Source: Flavimaricola sp. (lineage in GTDB: Bacteria > Pseudomonadota > Alphaproteobacteria > Rhodobacterales > Rhodobacteraceae). Taken from it: a stretch of DNA of 6,494 nt. Below the pieces are notes generated by a model. The model was not told where the DNA came from. It did not search any database and was given only the letters and a program-made list of their open reading frames with translations. Within the stretch, counting starts at the first letter, position 1; each line of letters starts with the position of its first letter. The translations under genes and the position numbers were made by a program. The DNA is taken from the NCBI GenBank assembly GCA_023300365.1, contig JALZWD010000331.1, positions 1 to 6,494 on the forward strand, in the 5' to 3' direction. Below, in pieces: positions 1 to 6,100 of the stretch.

Positions 1-66
1 ATGAGCCGGTTCCTTCATCCGTCGTCAGTTTCACACCCGTGACCCGAAGGCCGTCAAAGGTAAGAC
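1..66. other. Unassigned left flank of the IS3-family element
   Basis: This short native flank is cut by the window edge. The minus strand has one stop-free frame across it that reads in a protein-like way (it includes FDGLRVTGVKLTTDEG) and has G/C-rich third positions, so it may be the tail or an internal piece of a gene broken by the IS. The plus strand is also open from position 5 in one frame, but no start codon is visible. Too little remains to name a product. The last three bases (GAC, 64-66) match the three bases that follow the right end of the element (1298-1300). Confidence 0.3.
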
Positions 67-68
67 TG

Positions 69-99
69 TGAATAGCCCCGAGTTTCTTAGACGCCTTGC
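69..99 (+). repeat. Terminal inverted repeat of the IS3 element, transposase 3' end
   Basis: The sequence begins TGAATAGCCCC and ends TAGACGCCTTGC. Aligned with the reverse complement of 1267-1297 it matches at 27 of 31 positions; the mismatches are at repeat positions 12, 15, 18 and 19. The orfB stop codon (87-89) lies inside this repeat, so the gene runs into the element's end. Confidence 0.88.
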
Positions 100-962
100 A
101 GCTTCCGTTGTTGTTGCTTTTCAAAGTCTGCTGGTGACAACATTCCATTCCTAGCGTGTTTGCGCTTTGGATTATAGAACATCTCGATATAGTCGAACAC
201 GTCTGATCTAGCGTCTTCTCTGGTTTTGTATGTTCTGCGACGAATGCGCTCGCGTTTAAGCAGGTTGAAGAAGCTTTCAGCAACCGCGTTGTCATGGCAG
301 TTTCCGCGCCTGCTCATACTGTGTTCAAGATTGTGGTGCTTGAGAAACGACGCCCAATCAATGCTTGTGAACTGTGAACCTTGATCAGAATGGACCAAGA
401 CCCTGTTCGCTGGCTTGCGCCGCCAAACAGCCATGAGCAACGCCTGCAACACGAGGTCTGTTGGCTGTCGGCTCTGCATCGCCCATCCGACAATGCGCCG
501 TGAAAACAGATCAATCACGACCGCCAGATACGAGAACCCTTCGTGCGTTTTGATGTAGGTGATGTCTGTCACCCAGACGCTGTTGGGGGCTTGGACATCG
601 AATTGACGATCCAATGTATTATCGACGACGACCGATGGCTTCCCACCATACTTCCCTAGCCGACGTTTGTATCCGATCTGCGCGGATATCCCAGCCAATC
701 TGGCCAGTCGGGCCACACGGTTTGGACAACACGTCTCACCTAGATCGCAGAGGTCATCATGCAGTTTGCGATAGCCGTAAATATTACCGCTCTCCTCCCA
801 AGCATCTTTGAGCAGCTTTGTCTGGCGTTCATCTTCCAGCGCCCGATGGCTTATCGGTTTCTTAACCCATGCATAGAAACCGCTCGGATGCAGTTGTAAG
901 CACCGACACATCGCGCGAACCGAAAAAACTGGACGATGCTCTGCCATGAACGCGTACCTCAC
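87..962 (-). CDS. IS3-family transposase OrfB, DDE integrase catalytic domain
   Basis: This is the catalytic part of the IS3 transposase, 291 codons when read from the GTG at 962. Residues about 48-95 form the HTH_21-like region (including IYGYRKLHDDL). Residues about 123-285 form the rve/RNase H-fold integrase core. The metal-binding triad is visible as D133 (VTDITY), D193 (HSDQGSQF) and E229 (NAVAES). There are 35 residues between the second D and the E, the D(35)E spacing typical of IS3 elements. Near the C terminus YNPKRKHARNGMLSPADF is the usual family ending. The frame is open upstream of the GTG through the slippery site, so the active enzyme is probably the OrfAB fusion. From the orfA ATG, 82 codons to the slip followed by 301 codons in the -1 frame gives a 383-aa product. 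Separate translation from the overlapping GTG is also possible. I see no internal stop or lost catalytic residue. Confidence 0.93.
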   Translation of the reverse strand: MRYAFMAEHRPVFSVRAMCRCLQLHPSGFYAWVKKPISHRALEDERQTKLLKDAWEESGNIYGYRKLHDDLCDLGETCCPNRVARLARLAGISAQIGYKRRLGKYGGKPSVVVDNTLDRQFDVQAPNSVWVTDITYIKTHEGFSYLAVVIDLFSRRIVGWAMQSRQPTDLVLQALLMAVWRRKPANRVLVHSDQGSQFTSIDWASFLKHHNLEHSMSRRGNCHDNAVAESFFNLLKRERIRRRTYKTREDARSDVFDYIEMFYNPKRKHARNGMLSPADFEKQQQRKLQGV

Positions 963-998
963 TTTGCATCCCTGGCGAAGTACGCGGTGGCCTTTTTT
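951..998 (-). promoter_or_regulatory. Programmed -1 ribosomal frameshift signal (A6G slip site plus stem-loop)
   Basis: On the minus strand, AAAAAAG (998-992) is positioned as A AAA AAG relative to the orfA frame, the classic -1 slippery heptamer. Five nucleotides (GCCAC) separate it from a stem formed by CGCGTACTTC (986-977) and GAGGTACGCG (960-951). The stem has ten pairs including one U-G wobble, with a 16-nt loop. The orfA stop lies across the loop and the 3' arm, and the GTG start of orfB overlaps it. IS3-family elements are known to make their OrfAB transposase by -1 frameshifting at such signals. That it works here is inferred from the sequence. Confidence 0.87.
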
Positions 999-1237
999 AG
1001 TATGTCGCGCTCCTCAGAAACGCGGGCCAGTTCCTTCTTCAAGCGTCTGATCTCTGCGGCCTGTTCTGTGGTCTCGTTGATCTGTTTGCGCGGCTGAGAA
1101 AACTGCGTCTTCCACGTGTAGAGTGACTTGGTGCTGATCCCCAATCTCTCCGAAACCTCCGCAACAGAATAGCCTCGGTCCACCACCTGTGCGACCGCGT
1201 CACGCTTGAACTCATCTGTAAATCTAATCCCTGACAT
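959..1237 (-). CDS. IS3-family transposase subunit OrfA (helix-turn-helix protein)
   Basis: This is a 92-aa DNA-binding protein of the IS3/IS911 OrfA type, which binds the element's ends and, when joined to OrfB by frameshifting, forms the active transposase. The N-terminal half (about residues 4-50) carries the usual helix-turn-helix, including VAEVSERLGISTKSLYTWK. The C-terminal part (about residues 58-85) is a heptad-rich, leucine-zipper-like segment (IRRLKKELARVSEERDILKK) expected to mediate oligomerisation. I chose the ATG at 1237 because AAGGAGA lies 5 nt upstream (1249-1243). An in-frame TTG at 1270 falls inside the terminal repeat and is unlikely to be used. The stop TGA (961-959) overlaps the GTG start of orfB as GTGA. 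Confidence 0.92.
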   Translation of the reverse strand: MSGIRFTDEFKRDAVAQVVDRGYSVAEVSERLGISTKSLYTWKTQFSQPRKQINETTEQAAEIRRLKKELARVSEERDILKKATAYFARDAK

Positions 1238-1242
1238 CACTG

Positions 1243-1249
1243 TCTCCTT
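1243..1249 (-). promoter_or_regulatory. Ribosome binding site of orfA
   Basis: The minus strand reads AAGGAGA, 5 nt before the ATG at 1237. It favours this start over the upstream TTG at 1270. Confidence 0.75.
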
Positions 1250-1266
1250 GCTTCCAAAATTACCAA

Positions 1267-1297
1267 GCAAGGCGTCTACAAATCTAGGGGCTATTCA
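1267..1297 (-). repeat. Terminal inverted repeat of the IS3 element, orfA 5' end
   Basis: Read on the minus strand from 1297, this begins TGAATAGCCCC and ends TAGACGCCTTGC, pairing with 69-99 over 31 bp. The repeat ends about 30 bp before the orfA ATG, leaving a short leader that carries the orfA ribosome binding site. Confidence 0.88.
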
Positions 1298-1342
1298 GAC
1301 CACCTTTCTACGGCTGGACATCATCAGGAACCGGGTATTTTT

Positions 1343-1350
1343 GAGGGAAG
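1343..1350 (+). promoter_or_regulatory. Likely ribosome binding site of the exported-protein gene
   Basis: GAGGGAAG is a purine-rich Shine-Dalgarno-like stretch ending 5 nt before the TTG at 1356. It is the main reason for choosing that start. Another in-frame TTG at 1341 overlaps this stretch and would put a charged segment (LREEI) before the signal peptide. Confidence 0.5.
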
Positions 1351-1355
1351 AAATT

Positions 1356-1898
1356 TTGCATAAGATAATCTTAATCTTAACAGCATTCCTTTTTCCTGAT
1401 GCGGGCGAGGCGCAGGATGTATCTAGTAGATATCACATTGGTCGCACCCCTTTTTCTGAGGTTCGTAGCGGATTAGGCTTCTATGAAGCGAGAGAATTTG
1501 ATCGGTCGATGTCGATGTTTATAGACGTCCATGCTTGCGATATTCCGGATGATGATCCGTGGGGTGGAGGGCTCGATTGGGAGCGATTTCATAACCTTAC
1601 TGATGTTCGGGTTTGCATTTTTCTGAAAGCCGAAAGCCTCGTTGATCCGGAGTCGATGGTGAAGTGGTTGGAGTATCGAGGGTTTTCAGCTGAAGTGAGG
1701 GACAGCCACGGAGTCTGGCCGTCTGAACGCCCTCCAACAGTGTACGCCTCCTTATCAGCCAATTCTGATGAGACTGGCCTTTTTGACCAGGGGTTTATGT
1801 CTTTGGCGCGTCGGTTTGATAGGAGTTTGTCATTAAGTGTTGGGTATGATGAAAATTCTTTACCGCTGAATTCAACGGTAGTCGTTATTTGGGAGTAG
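1356..1898 (+). CDS. Unrecognised small exported protein with signal peptide
   Basis: I do not recognise this protein. From a TTG start it has 180 residues. The N terminus looks like a Sec signal peptide: a short basic start (HK), a hydrophobic core (IILILTAFLF, residues 4-13), then PDAGEA before Q20-D21, with probable cleavage after GEA or EAQ. The mature part is acidic, has two cysteines (C61, C87) that could form a disulfide in the periplasm, and has no further membrane segment. The pattern AR-x-FDRS-x-S occurs twice, at residues 46-54 (AREFDRSMS) and 151-159 (ARRFDRSLS). The segment around residues 98-115 (MVKWLEYRGFSAEV) looks like a helix-strand unit as in small ferredoxin-like folds, but that is speculation. 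The open frame continues upstream into the IS3 element at 1206, which cannot be native coding sequence. Base composition is more AT-rich than the oxoprolinase gene to the right. No operon partner is visible. Confidence 0.6.
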   Translation: MHKIILILTAFLFPDAGEAQDVSSRYHIGRTPFSEVRSGLGFYEAREFDRSMSMFIDVHACDIPDDDPWGGGLDWERFHNLTDVRVCIFLKAESLVDPESMVKWLEYRGFSAEVRDSHGVWPSERPPTVYASLSANSDETGLFDQGFMSLARRFDRSLSLSVGYDENSLPLNSTVVVIWE

Positions 1899-1901
1899 AT
1901 C

Positions 1902-1937
1902 ATGCTAACTTTAAACTTAGCATCCAAAGATTTTTGG
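1902..1937 (+). terminator. Two adjacent small inverted repeats after the exported-protein gene, possible weak terminator
   Basis: ATGCTAA (1902-1908) and TTAGCAT (1917-1923) form a perfect 7-bp stem with an 8-nt loop, starting 3 nt after the stop codon. CCAAA (1924-1928) and TTTGG (1933-1937) form a second 5-bp stem. Both stems are AT-rich and no clean U-tract follows, so a working intrinsic terminator is doubtful. The position directly after a stop codon is the main argument for one. Confidence 0.3.
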
Positions 1938-1961
1938 AATAGTTACCATAACATTGATTAT
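1934..1961 (+). promoter_or_regulatory. Possible sigma70-type promoter reading rightward
   Basis: TTGGAA (1934-1939) and GATTAT (1956-1961) each match the -35 and -10 consensus at four of six positions and are separated by 16 bp. It lies about 35-60 bp before the left end of the IS30 element and points toward the transposase and, beyond it, the oxoprolinase. If the flanks of the IS30 element were once contiguous, this could be the former oxoprolinase promoter. Promoters of this quality also occur by chance in AT-rich DNA. Confidence 0.25.
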
Positions 1962-1997
1962 AGGGTAAAGTGCTGACCTTAGGTGCGCGCTACTTCC

Positions 1998-2013
1998 AAC
2001 TGCGACTCTTGTT
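1998..2013 (+). repeat. Left inverted repeat of the IS30 element
   Basis: AACTGCGACTCTTGTT matches the reverse complement of 3069-3084 (AACCGCGACTCTTGTT) at 15 of 16 positions. It lies 35 bp upstream of the transposase start. Confidence 0.82.
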
Positions 2014-2048
2014 AGAAAACAATATGTTATCTGACGAGAGGAATCGAT

Positions 2049-3050
2049 ATGGGAACGACTTACACGCAACTGAGTATCACAGAACGACGTAGAATAGAAC
2101 GCTGGAGACACGCAAAGGTCCCTGTTGATGAGATGGCGCGTGTTCTGGGGCGCTGCCGATCAACAATCTTCCGAGAGTTGAAGCGCAATCATTTCTCAGA
2201 CGAATGCATGCCCAAATGTGATGGATATTACGGTGCCGCTGCGCATCTGATGCAGGCAGATCGTCGTGCGCGGGACCGTAAGCTGATCAAATATTCTGAG
2301 CTGTGCAAACGCGTGATTGAACGGATCAAAGACGGATGGACACCTGAGCAGATTGGCAACCGGATGATCCATGAACGCGCAAAGCCTCGGGTGTGCCAAG
2401 AAACGATTTATCGATACATCTATTCAAAAGAAGGCATGCGCGATGACCTGTGGTGGTACTTGCCAACGCATCGGGTCGCTCGCAGGCCGCGTCGCACAAG
2501 ACGCCGCCGTGAACCCAAGTTCCACCGAGATGTCAGCATCTTGTTCCGCCCTGATGATGTTGCACACCGCCGTCAGTTTGGCCACTGGGAAGGTGATTTG
2601 ATGCTGTTCAAACAGAAGCTTGGGCAGTCAAACGTGACCTCGCTGGTTGAACGCGTCAGCCGGTTTACGGTGATCCTAAAGAACCCGAACAAACGCACCA
2701 AACCGGTCATGGGTAAGATCATTGAGGCGATCAAAGGCCTGCCCTACCCAGCCCGCAAATCGATCACCTTTGATCGTGGTTCGGAGTTCATGAACTGGCC
2801 ACATCTGCAGGCCGAAACAGGCACGCAAACCTGGTTCTGCGATCCGTCTTCGCCATGGCAAAAAGGTACAGTCGAGAACACCAACCGTCGCGCCAGACGC
2901 TGGCTGCCTCGTAAGCGCGACATCCGATCAATGACGGATCAGGATATCAAAGAGATCAGTGATCGCCTCAACAACACGCCCCGCAAATGCCTCGGATGGA
3001 AGACGCCAGCCGAAGTCTTCCGCGAAAAGATGATGGAGGAATTGCAGTGA
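2049..3050 (+). CDS. IS30-family transposase
   Basis: This 333-aa DDE transposase cuts and joins the element's ends. Residues about 5-47 form the N-terminal IS30-type helix-turn-helix (LSITERRRIERW, then STIFRELKRN). A second DNA-binding region with DGWTPEQIGNRM and ETIYRYIY spans about residues 95-125. A strongly basic stretch (RRPRRTRRRR, 145-154) links it to the catalytic core, residues about 175-325. The triad is visible as D183 (HWEGDL), D242 (TFDRGSEF) and E276 (GTVENTNRRARRWLP), with 33 residues between the last D and E, as is typical for IS30. The usual C-terminal motif LNNTPRKCLGWKTPAEVF is complete, and length and motifs are normal, so the gene looks intact. A purine-rich GAGAGGA (2035-2041) 7 nt upstream supports the ATG at 2049. 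The neighbouring inverted repeats show it is the sole gene of its element. Confidence 0.95.
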   Translation: MGTTYTQLSITERRRIERWRHAKVPVDEMARVLGRCRSTIFRELKRNHFSDECMPKCDGYYGAAAHLMQADRRARDRKLIKYSELCKRVIERIKDGWTPEQIGNRMIHERAKPRVCQETIYRYIYSKEGMRDDLWWYLPTHRVARRPRRTRRRREPKFHRDVSILFRPDDVAHRRQFGHWEGDLMLFKQKLGQSNVTSLVERVSRFTVILKNPNKRTKPVMGKIIEAIKGLPYPARKSITFDRGSEFMNWPHLQAETGTQTWFCDPSSPWQKGTVENTNRRARRWLPRKRDIRSMTDQDIKEISDRLNNTPRKCLGWKTPAEVFREKMMEELQ

Positions 3051-3068
3051 GACCCCTATCCTGACGAC

Positions 3069-3084
3069 AACAAGAGTCGCGGTT
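3069..3084 (-). repeat. Right inverted repeat of the IS30 element
   Basis: Read on the minus strand it is AACCGCGACTCTTGTT, pairing with 1998-2013. It begins 18 bp after the transposase stop codon and ends 30 bp before the oxoprolinase ATG. Confidence 0.82.
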
Positions 3085-3103
3085 CAAGTATCGCTCACAA
3101 AAC

Positions 3104-3108
3104 AGGAG
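3104..3108 (+). promoter_or_regulatory. Ribosome binding site of the 5-oxoprolinase gene
   Basis: AGGAG lies 6 nt before the ATG at 3115 and fixes this start. It lies outside the IS30 inverted repeat, so the gene keeps its own translation signal. The stretch between the IS end and the ATG (3085-3114) is too short to hold a full promoter. Confidence 0.75.
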
Positions 3109-3114
3109 AACACC

Positions 3115-6100
3115 ATGTGGCAGTTTTGGGTTGATCGCGGCGGCACATTCACCGACATCGTGGCCCGCGATCCAAAAGGCGCGCTTACCACCCATAAATT
3201 GCTCAGCGAAAATCCCGAAAGCTATGCCGACGCCGCCGTGCATGGCATCCGCGGCGTGCTCAACCTTGCGCCAAACGATCCCCTGCCGCCGCACACCATC
3301 CACTCGGTCAAAATGGGCACCACCGTTGCCACCAACGCCCTCCTCGAGCGCAAAGGCGAGGCCACACTGCTGCTGATGACCCAAGGCCTGCGGGATCTTT
3401 TGCGCATCGGCTATCAAAACCGCCCCCGCCTGTTTGATCTGCACATCCAGCTGCCTGAATTGCTCTACCAAGAGGCCCAAGAAGTGACCGAGCGTGTCTC
3501 GGCCACAGGCGAAATCATCACCCCGCTTGATCTGAACGCTGCCCGCATCACCCTGCAAAAGGCCTACGACGCAGGCATGCGCTCCACAGCCATCGCCCTG
3601 ATGCACGGCTTTCGGTTTCCAGATCACGAATTGGCGCTTGGCCAACTCGCTGCCGAAATCGGCTTCACCCAAATCTCGCTTAGCCATCAGGCCAGCCCTC
3701 TCATCAAACTGGTCTCGCGCGGCGATACCACCGTGGTCGATGCCTATCTTTCACCCATCCTGCGGCGTTATGTGGCACAGGTCCGCGACGCACTTGATGG
3801 CTGCGATAACCTGATGTTCATGCAATCCAACGGCGGCCTGACAGACGCACAGCTGTTCCAAGGCAAAGATGCGATCCTCTCTGGTCCCGCAGGCGGCGTT
3901 GTCGGCATGGTCAAAACCGCCGAACCACTGGGCTTTGACAGGCTCATCGGCTTTGACATGGGCGGCACCTCTACCGACGTGTGCCACTATGCCGGTGCTT
4001 ATGAGCGCAGCTTTGAGACCGAAGTCGCGGGCGTGCGCATGCGGGCTCCGATGATGTCGATCCATACGGTCGCGGCGGGCGGTGGCTCGATCCTTACCTT
4101 TCGCGACGGACGGCTTCAGGTCGGCCCAGAAAGCGCGGGCGCCAACCCTGGCCCCGCGTCTTACCGCCGCGGTGGCCCGCTCACCGTCACCGATTGCAAC
4201 GTACTTTTGGGCAAGCTTCAGCCCGACCAATTCCCCGCCGTCTTTGGCCCCAACGGCGACGAAGCCCTCGATGATACCATCGTGCGCGAAAAGTTTGAGG
4301 CCCTCGCCAGCGAGATCGCCACCCTCACAGGCGACGCCCCGATGACACCCGAGGCCCTCGCCCAAGGCTTTTTGCGCATCGCCGTTGAAAACATGGCCAA
4401 CGCCATCAAAAAGATCAGCGTGCAGCGCGGCTATGACGTGACCAAATACACCATGAACTGCTTTGGCGGCGCGGGTGGCCAGCACGCTTGCCTCATCGCC
4501 GATACGCTTGGCATGCAAAGCATCTTTATCCATCCTTTCGCAGGCGTCCTCTCGGCCTTTGGCATGGGGCTGGCCGAATTGCGTGACATGCGGGAGGTCC
4601 AGTTCGATGCGCCCTTGAGCGATGTTTCCAAGGCCGAAGCTACATTGTCAGAAATGGGATCTGCCGCGCGTGAAGCGGTCTTGGCCCAAGGGGCGAAGGA
4701 TGTGCGCTGTGAGCTTTGGGCCTATCTGCGTTACAGCGGGACACAGCAGGATCTGAAGGTTGCTTTTGGCACAGCTGGCGCGATGAAAGCCGCGTTTGAG
4801 GCAGCACATTTGGCGCGCTTTGGATTTAGCAGCCCTGAGGCGGATATCCTGTTTGAAATGCTGAGTGTTGAGGCCATTGGCGAGGGCGCATCGCTGCCCG
4901 ACCTTGGGGTGAAGCCCGCGCAAACGCCTTCCCCGATCGCTGTGCATGATCGCCCATTTTATGAACGCGCTTCATTAGGCTTCGGGGATAAGGTCAGCGG
5001 TCCTGCGATCATTCTAGAGCCCACAGGTACGAACGTCATTGAACCCAATTGGACGGCCGAAGTGGATGCGTTGGGCAACCTGATATTGACGTCAGATGCC
5101 CGCCAGAAAACCCGTGGCGCGGGCACGGACGTTGACCCGGTCGTGCTTGAAGTGATGTCCAACCTGTTTATGTCCGTTGCCGACCAGATGGGTGCGACTT
5201 TGGCCAATACGAGCCAGTCTGTGAACATCAAAGAACGGTTCGATTTTTCCTGTGCGATTTTTGATGGCGCTGGGGATTTGGTTGCGAATGCGCCCCATGT
5301 TCCGGTGCATCTTGGGTCTATGTCCGACAGCATCAAGACAGTGATGAAGGGCTGGCCTGATGTGGTGGAGGGCGATGCGTTTATGCTTAACTCTCCGTAT
5401 AATGGGGGCACGCATTTACCCGATGTCACTGTTGTGACGCCCGTATTTATTGGGGGTAAGCCACGCTTCTGGCTTGGGTCGCGGGGGCACCATGCGGATA
5501 TTGGCGGGCGCACACCGGGGTCTGCGCCGCCAGACAGTCAGCACATTGATGAGGAAGGTGTGTTGATCGACAATGTTCAACTGGTCGCGAAGGGACGTTT
5601 TCTTGAGGAGGACACCCGCGCAACACTGGCATCAGGGCGCTACCCGTGTCGTAACATTGATCAGAACGTCGCTGACCTGAAGGCCCAAGTCGCCGCGAAC
5701 GCGACAGGGATGGCCGAGTTGAAGCAAATCTGTTCCAGCTATGGTGTGGACGTTGTTGCCGCCTATATGGGCCACGTCCAAGACAACGCGGAAGAAAGCG
5801 TGCGCCGCGTGATTGACCGTTTATCGGGCGGATCGTTCACTTACCCTATGGATACAGGGCAATCTATTGAAGTATCTGTTTCCGTTGATAAAGTTTCACG
5901 CACGGCCACGGTTGATTTCACCGGAACGAGTGCGCAACACACTGGCAATTACAACGCCCCGTATGCGGTTTGCCGCGCGGTGGTGCTTTATGTTTTCCGC
6001 ACACTGGTTGGTTCGGCTATTCCGCTCAATGAGGGGTGTCTTAAGCCGCTAAGCATCGTTGCGCCGACTGGAAGCATGCTGAACCCGACCTATCCAGCCG

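Larger units (their letters stand above)
69..1297 (-). mobile_element. Complete IS3-family insertion sequence
   Basis: The element is about 1.23 kb. It is bounded by imperfect inverted repeats, contains orfA and orfB in the usual order on the minus strand, and has a -1 frameshift signal at their junction, which is the standard IS3-family architecture. Both ends begin 5'-TGAATAGCCCC. If the left boundary is taken two bases further out, at 67 (giving TGTGAATAG), the element is flanked on both sides by GAC, a 3-bp target duplication of the size usual for this family. With the boundary at 69 no duplication is seen. Both reading frames, both ends and the recoding signal look undamaged, so the element could still be mobile. 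The transposase sequence style suggests the IS3 or IS51 subgroup, but I cannot settle that by eye. Confidence 0.9.
1998..3084 (+). mobile_element. Complete-looking IS30-family insertion sequence
   Basis: The element is about 1.09 kb. It has a single full-length IS30-type transposase gene between near-perfect 16-bp inverted repeats (15/16 matches), within the size range usual for IS30-family elements. The exact outer boundary may lie a few bases beyond the repeat cores, because the flanking CAACT and GAACC still partly correspond. I could not find a convincing short target duplication with any of the boundary choices I tried (ends between 1995-1998 and 3084-3087). Past recombination or an end change is therefore possible. 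The right end lies just before the oxoprolinase ribosome binding site. Confidence 0.85.

Noticed and set aside
614..811. 65-codon plus-strand open frame inside orfB
   Set aside because: It is antisense to a clear DDE transposase with all catalytic residues, and the translation has no domain features.
1206..1355. Upstream extension of the exported-protein frame into the IS3 element
   Set aside because: The frame crosses the IS inverted repeat and is antisense to orfA; the true start is after the IS end, at the signal peptide.
1309..1362. 17-codon minus-strand frame starting MQNFFPQKYPVP and ending at TAG just before the IS3 end
   Set aside because: It has stops immediately upstream, no RBS, and overlaps the better supported start of the exported-protein gene; probably chance.
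1589..1927. 112-codon minus-strand open frame opposite the exported-protein gene
   Set aside because: It lies fully antisense to a frame with signal peptide and RBS, has no recognisable domain, and reads like low-quality translation.
2001..2033. Transposase promoter within the left end of the IS30 element
   Set aside because: Candidate boxes such as TTGTTA and TATGTT are at wrong spacing, and TGCGAC is a poor -35; no pairing was good enough to annotate.
69..3084. Composite transposon formed by the two IS elements
   Set aside because: The two elements belong to different families with unrelated terminal repeats, so they cannot mobilise the interval as a pair.
4959..5513. 184-codon minus-strand open frame in the hydantoinase B region
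   Set aside because: It is antisense to conserved hydantoinase B motifs and its translation resembles no protein family.
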